Positions 17,903-28,173 of a stretch of DNA of 64,000 nucleotides are shown one piece after another. The notes beneath the pieces are model-generated. The model did no database searches and was not told where the DNA came from. It saw only the letters and a program-made list of their open reading frames with translations. The position numbers were made by a program, and so were the translations under genes. Origin of the DNA: Pelagovum pacificum (GTDB taxonomy: Bacteria > Pseudomonadota > Alphaproteobacteria > Rhodobacterales > Rhodobacteraceae); the NCBI RefSeq assembly GCF_016134045.1, contig NZ_CP065915.1:2046001-2110000 (forward strand), written 5' to 3'. Numbering within the stretch: the stretch's first letter is position 1; each line of letters starts with the position of its first letter.

Positions 17903-18904
17903 TCAGGTGTTCGCGTTGAACTCCTGCGCCGCGTCGATGTTGTCCTGACCGACGTCGTCGACGAACTGCTCCCAAACGGGCTGCATCGCATCGACCCACA
18001 TCTGGCGCTGCTCGGGCGTCAGCTCGCGGATCTCGCCGCCGGCATCGAGGATGGCCTGGCGCGCTTCGGCATCGACTTCACCGACCGCCGCGTTCCGCTC
18101 GGCGGTCACGTCGTCGAGGATCGACAGGAACTGGTCGCGCACGTCCGGCTCGAGGCTGTCGAGCCAGTCGGTCGAGGCCACCACGAGGTAGTCGAGAACG
18201 CCGTGGTTGGTCTCCGTCGTGCCGTCCTGCACTTCGAAGAACTTCTGGCCGTAGACGTTGGACCAGGTGTTTTCCTGCCCGTCGACGACGCCGGTCTGCA
18301 GCGCGCCGTAGACCTCGGAGAACGCCATCGGCTGCGGCGAGGCGGAGAGCGCCTCCATCTGGGCGATCAGCACGTCGGAGGGCTGGACCCGGAACTTGAG
18401 GCCTTCCGCGTCGCCCGGCTCGACCAGCGGCACGTTGGCGGAGAATTGCTTCATGCCGTTGTGCCAGAAGCCGAGGCCCTGCAGGCCACGGCGCTGCATG
18501 GAATCCATCATCGACTGCCCGGCCTCGGAGGACTGGAACGCGTCGACGGCGTTGATGTCCTCGAACATGAAGGGCAGGTCGAAGATGCGGAAGACCTTGG
18601 TGAAGGTCTCGAACTTCGACAGCGAGGGCGCGGCCAGCTGGACGTCGCCCTGAAGCATCGCCTCGAGCACCTGGTCGTCGTTGTAGAGCGTGGAGTTCGG
18701 GTAGACCTCCATGCACATCGTGCCGTCCATCTCCTCGTTCACCCGCTCCATGAGCAGGTTCGCCGCGATCCCCTTGGGGTGATTGTCGGCATTGGTGACG
18801 TGGCTGAACTTGACGACGATTTCGCCGTCGTCGCAGGCGGCGAGCGCCGCACCGGCAGTGACGGAAAGCGCGAGCGCGGTGGCTGCGGTGGTCAGGAATT
18901 TCAT
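17903..18904 (-). CDS. dctP: TRAP transporter periplasmic solute-binding protein (DctP type)
   Basis: Predicted 333 residues. Start chosen at MKFLTTAATALALSVTAG, a signal peptide ending ALAAC; the open frame upstream lacks similarity. The mature protein begins VKFSHVTNADNHPKGIAANL, the standard DctP opening, with FEVYxNSTL-like and SEVYGALQTGVVDGQENTW motifs; the last is the family signature near the carboxylate-binding arginine. It captures organic acids in the periplasm for DctQM. The TRAP operon is followed on the other side by dctB/dctD-like genes, which supports C4-dicarboxylate or a similar substrate. Confidence 0.95.
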   Translation of the reverse strand: MKFLTTAATALALSVTAGAALAACDDGEIVVKFSHVTNADNHPKGIAANLLMERVNEEMDGTMCMEVYPNSTLYNDDQVLEAMLQGDVQLAAPSLSKFETFTKVFRIFDLPFMFEDINAVDAFQSSEAGQSMMDSMQRRGLQGLGFWHNGMKQFSANVPLVEPGDAEGLKFRVQPSDVLIAQMEALSASPQPMAFSEVYGALQTGVVDGQENTWSNVYGQKFFEVQDGTTETNHGVLDYLVVASTDWLDSLEPDVRDQFLSILDDVTAERNAAVGEVDAEARQAILDAGGEIRELTPEQRQMWVDAMQPVWEQFVDDVGQDNIDAAQEFNANT

Positions 18905-18995
18905 CTTTGTCCTCCCAGACGAATGTGAACCCCGGTATCCCTCCCGGATACCTGTTCGGTGAAGGTGACGCCGCGAATTGGGTCCGCCAAGCGGA

Positions 18996-19024
18996 TTGAC
19001 ACGGCCGCTCGAGGTTTTTAATTT
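18996..19024 (+). promoter_or_regulatory. Sigma-70 promoter for the hydroxyacid dehydrogenase
   Basis: TTGACA (18996-19001) and TAATTT (19019-19024) are 17 bases apart, a near-consensus promoter reading toward the gene at 19211. Transcription would start near 19031 and give a leader of about 180 bases that contains the palindromes at 19089-19139. Confidence 0.6.
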
Positions 19025-19088
19025 TCTAAACAATTACAGTTATTTACGCCGTCGACATCCGGAGCCGGCCATGGCAACGGCGCCGCTT

Positions 19089-19139
19089 CGGGCGAGTTTC
19101 CACACAACCTGTTAGCGCTGCTGTGCGAAAATCCGCACA
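19089..19139 (-). promoter_or_regulatory. Tandem DctD-like palindromes upstream of dctP
   Basis: TGTGCG-N6-CGCACA at 19122-19139 is an 18-base dyad. A weaker copy, CGGGCG-N6-CACACA, lies at 19089-19106 and matches 9 of the 12 arm bases. Their centres are 33 bases apart, about three helical turns. The rhizobial DctD upstream activator sites are also tandem GTGCG/CGCAC-type dyads. The pair sits 185-235 bases upstream of dctP. An AT-rich stretch lies between 19016 and 19056, but no -24/-12 (sigma-54) element was found there. Confidence 0.5.
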
Positions 19140-19210
19140 CCCCGTCCGACCTTGTGTCCCGGCCCGTTCCGTGTCTCGTTGCAGCCAATCTGAAAAGCGG
19201 GAGGACCTTC

Positions 19211-20146
19211 ATGACCGAAGTTGCAGCAATCGGCGGCTACAGTGACAGCGAACGCGCGGCCTACGCGGAAATCGGCGCGGTGTTTCACGACACGCTGTCC
19301 GACCTGCTCGCCGCGCCCGAGGACGAGCGCGCGGGCGTCCGCGTCGTCGCCTACAAGCACCATCAGGCCTTCGGTGCGGCGGAGATGGACAAGCTGCCCG
19401 CGCTTGCACTCATCGCGAACTATGGCGTCGGCTACGACGCGATCTCGATCCCCGATGCCGACGCGCGCGGCGTGAAAGTCACCAACACGCCGAACGTGCT
19501 GAACGACGATGTCGCCGACCTCGCCATCGCGATGCTGCTGATGCAGGCGCGCGGTCTGGTGCAGGGCGATGCTTGGGTGCGCAGCGGCACATGGGCAAAG
19601 GAAGGTCCGCCGCCGCTTGCCCGCAAGGTATCCGGCAGCCGCGCCGGGGTCGTCGGGCTTGGCCGGATCGGGCGCGAGATCGCCGATCGCCTCGCCGCGC
19701 TGAAGCTCGAGGTGCACTACCATTCCCGCAGCGAGAAGGAGACTCCCGGCTGGACCTACCACGCCGATCCCGTTTCGCTGGCGGACGCGGTCGATTTCCT
19801 CGTCGTCGCGCTCGTCGGCGGGCCGGAGACGGAGCATTACGTCAGCCGGGAAGTGATCGACGCGCTCGGCCCGCAGGGCGTGATCGTCAATATCTCGCGC
19901 GGTTCGACGATCGACGAGGGCGCGATGCTCGACGCGCTGGAACAGGGTGGCCTCGCCGGGGCCGGCCTCGACGTGTTTCAGGGCGAGCCGAAGGTCGATC
20001 CGCGGTTCCTGGAACTCGACAACGTCGTGCTGCAGCCGCATGTCGGCTCCGCCACGCATGGCACGCGCGCCGACATGGGCAAGCTGCAGCGGCGCAACGT
20101 GACCGCGTTCCTGGCCGGCGATGCGCTCGAGACGCCGGTGAACTGA
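19211..20146 (+). CDS. D-2-hydroxyacid dehydrogenase (glyoxylate/hydroxypyruvate reductase type)
   Basis: Predicted 311 residues, cytosolic. Start chosen at the ATG seven bases after GGGAGGA. Motifs are the nucleotide-binding VVGLGRIGREIADRL, the catalytic arginine in ISRGSTIDEGAML, the glutamate in DVFQGEPKVDP, and the histidine in LQPHVGSATHG. After the second strand the sequence reads HYHSRSEKE; a Ser-Arg pair there favours NADPH over NADH. Adjacent to the TRAP transporter and its regulators, it might act on the imported 2-hydroxy or 2-oxo acid. Confidence 0.92.
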   Translation: MTEVAAIGGYSDSERAAYAEIGAVFHDTLSDLLAAPEDERAGVRVVAYKHHQAFGAAEMDKLPALALIANYGVGYDAISIPDADARGVKVTNTPNVLNDDVADLAIAMLLMQARGLVQGDAWVRSGTWAKEGPPPLARKVSGSRAGVVGLGRIGREIADRLAALKLEVHYHSRSEKETPGWTYHADPVSLADAVDFLVVALVGGPETEHYVSREVIDALGPQGVIVNISRGSTIDEGAMLDALEQGGLAGAGLDVFQGEPKVDPRFLELDNVVLQPHVGSATHGTRADMGKLQRRNVTAFLAGDALETPVN

Positions 20147-20184
20147 GGCCACTCGCTGGGCCTTTCGCGCCCCATGGGCGCATG

Positions 20185-20330
20185 CCTCCGGCGGGAATAT
20201 TTGTCGGCCCAAAGAAGCAGGGCGCCGCGCCCCACCTTCTTTGGGCTCGAAATATTCCGGAGGGGGATCGGGCGGCGCAGCCGTCCGATGAGGGGGAGGC
20301 AGCGCCTCCCCCGCCGGACCGGCGGTCCGG
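20185..20330. repeat. REP-like repeat, type A, as an inverted pair
   Basis: Two facing copies of the element form a long potential hairpin: GGGAATATTTGTCGGCCC followed by AAAGAAGCAGG (20193-20221), then the reverse CCTTCTTTGGG followed by CTCGAAATATTCCGG (20235-20260). Next comes the hairpin GGGGGAGGC-AGC-GCCTCCCCC (20292-20312) and a GC-rich palindromic tail. It fills the space between the convergent dehydrogenase and dctD-like genes. Confidence 0.75.
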
Positions 20331-20333
20331 CCC

Positions 20334-21563
20334 CTACTCTCCCCGGTAATCCTCGGCCCGGATGCCGTGGCGGGCGAGCTTGTCGTAGAAGGTCTTTCGC
20401 GGCAGCCGCAGCGCCCGCGCGGCCTCGGTCGCCTGCCCGCCCGAACGGCGCAGCGCGTCGGCCAACAGCGATTTCTCGACGCGGGCGAGCTGTTCGGCAA
20501 GGCCGAGCCCCGTCTCCTCCTGCCCGTCCGACAGCCCCATGGCAAAGCGCATCGCCGCGTTCATCAGGGCGCGCGTATTGCCCGGCCAGTCCTGCGCCAT
20601 CAACCGCGACAGCACCTCTGGCGTGATGTCGGGCATCGGCAGGTTGGCCTGTTCGCAGGCCTGCGCGACGTAGCGGTGGAACATCTCGGGGATGTCCTCG
20701 GGCCGCTCCCTGAGCGAGGGGATGCGCACACGCATCAGGTCGAGCCGGTAGAACAGATCGGCGCTGAACCGCCCCTCCGCGACTTCCTCCTCCAGGTCGC
20801 GCGTCGTGCCGGCCAGCACCCGCGTCGCGCCTCCGGCCTCCAGCCGGTCGAGCAGCGCGAACTGCGTGGCCGGCGGCAGTGCCGCCACGTCGTCGAGGTA
20901 GAGCGAGCCCGGACTCGCCGCGTCGAGCGCCTCGTCCAGCGCCTCGACCGTCAGGCCAGCCGCCGCGCGTTTCACGAACGGGTACTTCGCGGCGGAGGAG
21001 AGCAGGTGGATCACTTCGGCCAGCTTGAAGGTGCCGGAGCCGACTTCGCCCACCACCAGCACTTCGGCCGACGCTCGCGCCACGACGCGGAGCCGCTGGC
21101 GCATGTCCTCCGACAGTTTGGACGTTCCGAAGATCATCCGCGCCGCCGCGTCGCCGCTTTCCAGCTGCAACCGGTAGCGCCGCGCCTCGAGCACCTCCGC
21201 GCGGTCCTTCAGCGCCTTGCCGACCGCCGCCAGAAGGTCTTTTGGCGCGCAGGGTTTCTCGAGGAAATCGTAGGCCCCGCGCCCCATCGCCTCCACCGCT
21301 GTCGGGATATCGCCCTCCCCGGTCAGCAGGATCACCGGCAGGTCCGCGTCGAGCGTCCGCGCATGGTCGAGCAGGTGAAACCCGTCGCGCCCCGGCATCC
21401 GGATGTCGGTGACGATGACCCCGTCGAACCGCGCCGACATGTGGTCCTTCGCCTCGATGAAGGAGCCGGCAAGGATCGGATCGAGATCGGCGAGCTCCAG
21501 CGTCTGGCCGAGCGCCTCTCGCACTTCGCGGTCGTCATCGACAAGCAGCACCCGCCGGCTCAT
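20334..21563 (-). CDS. DctD/NtrC-type response regulator with a degenerate AAA+ domain
   Basis: Predicted 409 residues. The receiver domain (1-120) is intact, with Asp53 in VIVTDIRMPG and Lys103 in LEKPCAPKD. The AAA+ domain (about 145-345) is damaged in the two places needed for sigma-54 activation. Walker A reads GEVGSGTF (172-179) where GETGTGKE is expected, so the lysine is lost. The stretch after PFV (195-197) lacks ESELFGH and the whole GAFTGA loop, passing straight to SLYLDDV (Walker B). The FYRLDLMRVRIPSLRERPEDI and WPGNTRALMN parts remain. A Fis-type helix-turn-helix (ATEAARALRLPRKTFYDKL) ends the protein. It probably binds DNA but does not remodel sigma-54 polymerase. It overlaps the kinase gene by four bases. 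Confidence 0.9.
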   Translation of the reverse strand: MSRRVLLVDDDREVREALGQTLELADLDPILAGSFIEAKDHMSARFDGVIVTDIRMPGRDGFHLLDHARTLDADLPVILLTGEGDIPTAVEAMGRGAYDFLEKPCAPKDLLAAVGKALKDRAEVLEARRYRLQLESGDAAARMIFGTSKLSEDMRQRLRVVARASAEVLVVGEVGSGTFKLAEVIHLLSSAAKYPFVKRAAAGLTVEALDEALDAASPGSLYLDDVAALPPATQFALLDRLEAGGATRVLAGTTRDLEEEVAEGRFSADLFYRLDLMRVRIPSLRERPEDIPEMFHRYVAQACEQANLPMPDITPEVLSRLMAQDWPGNTRALMNAAMRFAMGLSDGQEETGLGLAEQLARVEKSLLADALRRSGGQATEAARALRLPRKTFYDKLARHGIRAEDYRGE

Positions 21564-23302
21564 GCCGCGTCCTTCCGGCCGGTAGCATTGTCGAGCTCGA
21601 TTTCCAGCACGGCCCCGCCGTCGGGATGGTTGCGTCCGCCGATCGCGCCGCCGAAGCTCTGGACGAGGCCGTAGGAGATCGACAGGCCAAGGCCCATGCC
21701 CTCCGACTGGCCGACCTCCTTGGTGGAATAGAACGGGTCGAACATGCGCTCCGGCTCGCGGATACCCGGCCCGTGGTCACGCAGCGACAGGAGCGTGCGA
21801 TCGGGCAACCGGGACAGGGTGAATTCCAGCCGGCTCCTGGCCCCGCCGGCCATCGCGTCGAGCGCGTTGGAGACGAGGTTCAGTACCACCTGCTGCAGCC
21901 GCACTTCGCCGCCGCGGACGATCACCGGCGCGTCGGGCGGTGTCCAGTCGACCACCGTCCCCGTCTCGCGCAGGCGCGGGCCGGCCATTTCCAGGACCGC
22001 GTTCACCACGGCGACGAGATCGACGTCGACGGGCGGGTGGCTCTCCTGCCGGGCAAAGGCGCGGAGGTTGCGGATGATCCGGCCCATCCGGTGCGACAGC
22101 TCCCCGATCCGGCCGAGATTGGCCGCGACCGCGTCGGTGCGGCCACGCTCGAGAAAGGCCTCGGCGTTCTCGGTGAAGGAGCGGATCGCCATCAGCGGCT
22201 GGTTCAGCTCGTGGCTGATGCCCGCCGACATCTCGCCGAGCGCGGAGAGCTTGCCGGCCTGAACAAGGTCGGCCTGCGCCTTCTTCAGCCGGCCCTCGGC
22301 CGCGGTGCGTTCCGCCACTTCGCGACGCAGGTCGGCGTTCAGCCGGGTCAGCGCGGCGGTGCGGTCCTGCACCCGCGCCTCAAGCTGCTGGTTCGCCTCC
22401 GCCAGCGTGCGGCGCCGCTCGGTCGCCAGCACCAGCAGCGCCCCGAAGATCAGCGTCACGGCGGCGGCGACCGCGGCCTGCAGTAGCGCGACCTGACGGG
22501 CCGGGGCCGTGTCGACCAGGGCTTCGCCAGTCATGCCGATCACCGGCAGGTCCAGCGTGATATGCAGCGCGCGGGACGGCAGGTAGCGCCCGCCGTTGAG
22601 CTGCCAGACCTCCTCGTTTCCGATCTGCCGGGCCCGGAAGCCGAGGAACGGCTCGGTGTCCTCGGGCGCGCCCGACCGGACCTGCCCGACGAGTTCCGAG
22701 CGGTTGGAGAGGAACACGACGCCGTTGCGATCGGAGAAGAACACCGTCGGGCGATCCCCGCGCCATGCCTGCTCGATCGCCTCGGCGTCCACTGCGACGA
22801 CGACGGCCCCCTCGACAGGCCCGTCGGCCGAAAAGATCGGCGCCGCGAACAGGAACGTCCGACGCCCCCACCGGTCGGAGCGCAGATGATGCACGCCAAG
22901 CGCACCGTCGAGCGCCCGCCGGAAGTAGGGCGCCCCCGCATGGTCGCCGCGCGGACTGCCCAGGGCGGAGAGCAGCTCCTCGCCGTCGGCGTCAACGACG
23001 AGGATGTCGAGCGATCCGCTGCGGTCGCGCATTCCGAGAAGCGTCGCCCGCGCCAGCTCGGTCGGGCCGCCCTCGACCACCGGGCGCACATCCGGGTGCA
23101 CGGCGGCATGCACCGCCAGTTCGCGGAACCGCTGAAGCTGCCCGCTCAGCCGGTCGGACGCGAGCGCGAGGTCGCTGTCACCGCGCCGCGCCAAGGGTTC
23201 CAGCGCAGCCCTGTAGCCCGCCCAGAAGACGATCGCCGCGACGGCGGCGGCAAGGCTGATCCATCCGGCGATGGCCAGCAGGCGGGCGGTTCGGGTCGTC
23301 AT
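21560..23302 (-). CDS. dctB: DctB-type sensor histidine kinase
   Basis: Predicted 580 residues from the ATG giving MTTRTARLLAIAGW. Two membrane spans (about 5-30 and 275-300) enclose a periplasmic double-PAS-like sensor region containing ILVVDADGEELLSALGSPRGDH and VFFSDRNGVVFLSNR, typical of DctB. A coiled coil (about 305-360) leads to the phospho-accepting histidine in AGISHELNQPLMAIRSF. The ATP-binding part has VLNLVSNALDAM, LRDHGPGI, DPFYSTKEVG and GMGLGLSISYGLV. It would sense periplasmic C4-dicarboxylates and phosphorylate the overlapping response regulator. Confidence 0.93.
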   Translation of the reverse strand: MTTRTARLLAIAGWISLAAAVAAIVFWAGYRAALEPLARRGDSDLALASDRLSGQLQRFRELAVHAAVHPDVRPVVEGGPTELARATLLGMRDRSGSLDILVVDADGEELLSALGSPRGDHAGAPYFRRALDGALGVHHLRSDRWGRRTFLFAAPIFSADGPVEGAVVVAVDAEAIEQAWRGDRPTVFFSDRNGVVFLSNRSELVGQVRSGAPEDTEPFLGFRARQIGNEEVWQLNGGRYLPSRALHITLDLPVIGMTGEALVDTAPARQVALLQAAVAAAVTLIFGALLVLATERRRTLAEANQQLEARVQDRTAALTRLNADLRREVAERTAAEGRLKKAQADLVQAGKLSALGEMSAGISHELNQPLMAIRSFTENAEAFLERGRTDAVAANLGRIGELSHRMGRIIRNLRAFARQESHPPVDVDLVAVVNAVLEMAGPRLRETGTVVDWTPPDAPVIVRGGEVRLQQVVLNLVSNALDAMAGGARSRLEFTLSRLPDRTLLSLRDHGPGIREPERMFDPFYSTKEVGQSEGMGLGLSISYGLVQSFGGAIGGRNHPDGGAVLEIELDNATGRKDAA

Positions 23303-23364
23303 CGTCTGGCAGGATAGAAAGCACCGCTTGCCTTGGCCAGAGCCACCGGGCAAGGCTCCGCGCC

Positions 23365-24528
23365 ATGCAGCGCTTTTCCCAGTCCCCGACCGAGCCCGCC
23401 TTCGTGCAGGATCCCTACCCCTTCTACGACCGCGCCCGCGCCGCCGGCGACCTGTTCGAGTGGGAGGAATACGGTCTCTGCGCGGTGTCGCACCGCGCCG
23501 TCAGCGCCCTGCTGAAGGACCGCCGGTTGGGACGCGAGGTGCCGGCGGAGATGGCGCCCGACATTCCCGCGCGTCTGCGCCCGTTCTACGACATCGAGGC
23601 GCATTCGATGCTGGAGCTGGAACCGCCGCGCCACACGCGGCTGCGGGGGTTGGTGCTACGCGCCTTCACCTCGCGCCGGATCGCGGGCACCGAAGGCTGG
23701 GTGTCGGAGATCTGCCGCGACCTGACCGCGCGCTTCCCCGCCGGACCGTTCGACCTGCTCGACGCCTTCTGCCGGCAGATCCCCGTGCTGGTGATCGCCC
23801 GCCTGCTCGGCGTGCCCGAGGCACGGGCGGACGACATGGTGCGCTGGTCGAACGCGATGGTCGGCATGTATCAGGCCCGTCGCTCGCGCGAGATGGAGGA
23901 CGAGGCGGTCGCCGCCAGTCTCGCCTTCCGCGGCTATGTCGAAGAGGTGATCGAAGCCCGTCGCGGAACGCCCGGCTCTGACCTGCTGTCGGAGCTGATC
24001 GCGGCCGAGGAAGACGGCGCGCGGCTTTCGACGGACGAGCTGGTCACCACCGTGATCCTGCTGCTGAACGCCGGCCACGAAGCGACGGTCCATTCACTCG
24101 GCAACGCGGTGAAGCTGCTGCTTGAGACCGGCCAGCGAGAGATCGACGCGGGCGTGGTCGAGGAATGTCTGCGGCTCGACCCGCCGCTGCACAATTTCCA
24201 GCGGTGGGTCTACGAAGATGTCGAGCTGTTCGGCCACAGCTTCAAGCGCGGCGACCAGGTGAACTGCCTGCTCGCCGCCGCCAATCGCGATCCTGACGCC
24301 TACGACGACCCCACCGCGTTCCGGCCCGGCCGGACGGGTCCGCAAACGGCGGCCTTCGGTGGCGGCATCCACTTCTGCGTGGGCGCGCCGCTTGCCCGGC
24401 TGGAGATGCTGGTGGCCCTGCGCGCGCTGTTCGAACTTTGCCCGACCCTGCGCGCCGCCGGCCCCGCGACCTATGCCGACGTCTATCATTTCCACGGGCT
24501 CGAGACCCTGCCGGTCGAGGTCGGCTGA
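23365..24528 (+). CDS. Bacterial class I cytochrome P450
   Basis: Predicted 387 residues, soluble. The haem-binding motif is FGGGIHFCVGAPLARLE with the thiolate Cys338. The I-helix oxygen-activation motif is LLNAGHEATVHS and the ExxR pair is in VEECLRLDPPL. Length and spacing fit CYP enzymes served by ferredoxin and ferredoxin reductase. No redox partner is adjacent, so generic partners, perhaps the fpr product at 33.6 kb, would have to serve it. Substrate unknown. It is divergent from dctB across a 62-base gap and convergent with glpK. Confidence 0.93.
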   Translation: MQRFSQSPTEPAFVQDPYPFYDRARAAGDLFEWEEYGLCAVSHRAVSALLKDRRLGREVPAEMAPDIPARLRPFYDIEAHSMLELEPPRHTRLRGLVLRAFTSRRIAGTEGWVSEICRDLTARFPAGPFDLLDAFCRQIPVLVIARLLGVPEARADDMVRWSNAMVGMYQARRSREMEDEAVAASLAFRGYVEEVIEARRGTPGSDLLSELIAAEEDGARLSTDELVTTVILLLNAGHEATVHSLGNAVKLLLETGQREIDAGVVEECLRLDPPLHNFQRWVYEDVELFGHSFKRGDQVNCLLAAANRDPDAYDDPTAFRPGRTGPQTAAFGGGIHFCVGAPLARLEMLVALRALFELCPTLRAAGPATYADVYHFHGLETLPVEVG

Positions 24529-24544
24529 TCCGGCGCGACACACC

Positions 24545-24625
24545 CGCCCTTCTTTGAGCCTGAAATATTCCGGTGGGGGTCGGGGGAGGCAGCGCCTCCC
24601 CCGCGGATCGACGCGCGGCACGCGC
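24545..24625 (-). repeat. REP-like intergenic repeat, type A
   Basis: Contains CCTTCTTTGAGCCTGAAATA followed by TTCCGGTGGGGG (24548-24579), then GGGGGAGGC-AGC-GCCTCCCCC (24582-24602), then a CGCGC-rich palindromic tail. Nearly the same order and wording as at 20235-20312. It lies between the convergent P450 and glpK genes. Confidence 0.75.
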
Positions 24626-24632
24626 GGCGATG

Positions 24633-26117
<1,485 letters not shown>

Positions 26118-26323
26118 GCGCCCCCTCCGGTCTGCGTCGGGCTGCACCATGCCGCCGCCCCGAGAGGGAGGCAACCGCCCTGCCCTTGCGTCGCCCGCCG
26201 CGGATCGCCGGGTTTTGGCCCGATGGCGGCCACATTCGGCCATTACGTCTTTCCGCACCCCTCAGTCCTCCGCCTGTCCTCTCGGCGCGGTGGCGCACCA
26301 AGACACGGAAACGACCAGATCAG

Positions 26324-27796
26324 ATGCGAGGCAGCCGTTTACAAAGAGCGGTCGAAGTCGCCGGAATCGGGATCTGGGAGCTCGACCTGCGGTCAAGCTC
26401 CCTGTACTTCAGCGACCAGGCCCTGACCCTCTATGGCCTGACGCGGGAGCGGTTCGACGGCACGATCGACGACTGGAAATCGCTGGTTCACCCCGATGAC
26501 GTCGAACGCTCCGTCGGGATCTTCGAAAAAGCGATCCGCTACAGCGACCGACCCTTCGTCAACGAGTTCCGGATCATCCATCCGACGCTCGGCCAGCGCG
26601 TCATCAGCAACATCGCGCACATGGAGTTCGACGAACGCGGGCGGCGGGAATTCCTGACCGGCGTCAGCATCGACGTCACCGCAGAGCGCGCGGCGACCCG
26701 GTCGCTCACCGAATCCGCGCAATATAACGGCGCGGTGCTCGACAACGTGGTCGACGCGATCCTGACGTTCGAAGTGTCGGGCCGCATCCTGTCGTTCAAC
26801 CGCGCGTCCGAGGCGATGTTCGGCTACCGCGAGAGCGAGATCGTCGGCCGCAACGTGCGCATGTTGATCCCCGAGAACATCGCCGCCTACTACGACACCT
26901 TCGTCGCAGAACTGCTGCGCAACAGCTCGCCCCGCTCGCCCGGTCACCGGCAGGAGCTGGAGCTCAAGCGGCGCACCGGCGACATCTTCCCGGTCGAGTT
27001 CGCGATTTCCTCGATCCAGCAGCACGGACAGACCGTGCTCGTCGGGATCGTCCGCGACATCACCGAATCGAGACGCATCAACCAGATGAAGTCCGAATTC
27101 ATCTCCACCGTCAGCCACGAGCTGCGCACGCCCCTGACCTCGATCGCGGGCGCACTCGGGCTGGTCCGCGCCGGCGCGCTCGGAGCGATCCCCCAGAAGG
27201 CGCAGGAGACGCTCGGCATCTCGCTGAGGAACTGCGATCGGCTGACGGCGCTCATCAACGACTTGCTCGACGTGGAGAAGATCGCTTCGGGCAAGATGGT
27301 GTTCGACTTTGCCGACCATCACCTCGGCGACCTGCTCGACGTGGCGATCCAGGCGAACGAGGGATACCTGCTGCGCCACCGGGTCCGGCTCGACGTGCCA
27401 GGGGCGTGGCCGGACGTCACAGTTCAGGTCGATGAGGGCCGATTCCAGCAGGTGCTCGACAATTTCCTGTCGAACGCGGCCAAGTTCTCTCCCACCGACG
27501 GCGCCGTCGAGATCCGGGTCGAAATCGCCAACAGGGCGGCGCGGATCATCGTGACCGACAGCGGCCCCGGCATTCCCGAACGCTATCACGATCGGATCTT
27601 CCGGCGTTTCAGCCAGGTCGATGCCTCGACCAGCCGCCTGCATGGCGGCACCGGGCTGGGCCTGTCGATCTGCAAGGGGCTGGCGACGGGCATGGGCGGG
27701 GCCGTCGGCTTCCGCTCCGCCGAGAACGAGGGCGCAAGCTTCTGGGTCGAGTTTCCGTGCGAAGAGGCGCGACAGGTCGCCAACCGGTCAGCTTGA
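26324..27796 (+). CDS. PAS-domain sensor histidine kinase, soluble
   Basis: Predicted 490 residues without membrane spans. Two PAS domains are seen, at about 8-125 (GIWELDLRSSSLYFSDQALT with a PAC-like end FLTGVSIDVTAE) and about 133-250 (ILTFEVSGRILSFNRASEAM, then FGYRESEIVGRNVRMLIPEN). The kinase core has FISTVSHELRTPLTSIAG (His), NFLSNAAKFSP, VTDSGPGIPE, RRFSQVD and GTGLGLSICKGLA. The FixL-like MFGYxxxE pattern hints at haem or small-ligand sensing, but no haem histidine is assured. No response regulator is adjacent, so it is an orphan kinase. The start could lie slightly upstream. Confidence 0.88.
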   Translation: MRGSRLQRAVEVAGIGIWELDLRSSSLYFSDQALTLYGLTRERFDGTIDDWKSLVHPDDVERSVGIFEKAIRYSDRPFVNEFRIIHPTLGQRVISNIAHMEFDERGRREFLTGVSIDVTAERAATRSLTESAQYNGAVLDNVVDAILTFEVSGRILSFNRASEAMFGYRESEIVGRNVRMLIPENIAAYYDTFVAELLRNSSPRSPGHRQELELKRRTGDIFPVEFAISSIQQHGQTVLVGIVRDITESRRINQMKSEFISTVSHELRTPLTSIAGALGLVRAGALGAIPQKAQETLGISLRNCDRLTALINDLLDVEKIASGKMVFDFADHHLGDLLDVAIQANEGYLLRHRVRLDVPGAWPDVTVQVDEGRFQQVLDNFLSNAAKFSPTDGAVEIRVEIANRAARIIVTDSGPGIPERYHDRIFRRFSQVDASTSRLHGGTGLGLSICKGLATGMGGAVGFRSAENEGASFWVEFPCEEARQVANRSA

Positions 27797-27909
27797 CCCT
27801 GCGTCACGCATTTGGCGGAACAAAATCACCGCTCTGCCGTATTGTTGCACGACTGCGAACAAAACAGCCTCCGAAGCTCGGATCGTCACATGGACCCGAG
27901 GAGGCCGAC

Positions 27910-28107
27910 ATGCACACGACCAGAACTTCAGGTACTGAAATCGATGACGTCCGCCAGTTCGTCATCGCCGAACGCTCCCGCTGCCTGTCCGATCGCGAAT
28001 GGCGGCACCGGCTTGCCGGATACGGCTACGGCATCCGCGACGGCGGGGCCGGCCATATCCTGACGAGCCTGATCCACGGTCGCGACCTCTGCCCGCTCAA
28101 CGTCTGA
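27910..28107 (+). CDS. Small conserved-looking protein of unknown function
   Basis: Predicted 65 residues behind a strong GAGGAGG ribosome site six to seven bases before ATG. No signal peptide or membrane segment. It has an alpha-helical, charged N-terminal half (EIDDVRQFVIAERSRCLSDRE) and a central Gly/Tyr cluster (GYGYGIRDGGAGH). I do not recognise the family. The good ribosome site and codon use speak for a real gene. Confidence 0.6.
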   Translation: MHTTRTSGTEIDDVRQFVIAERSRCLSDREWRHRLAGYGYGIRDGGAGHILTSLIHGRDLCPLNV

Positions 28108-28173
28108 TCCGACGGGACGTGATCCTTCGGTAACCTGATCCGGCGGGGCGCGCTGACGCGCGCGCAGTGTTTC

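Noticed and set aside
16387..17919. Long plus-strand frame opposite the TRAP permease genes
   Set aside because: Composition dominated by Arg, Asp, His and Gln, no motif, and it runs through two clear membrane protein genes.
18905..19210. Sigma-54 promoter for dctP
   Set aside because: No TGGCAC-N5-TTGC-type element was found on the minus strand; the only TGGCA in the area is on the other strand without a partner.
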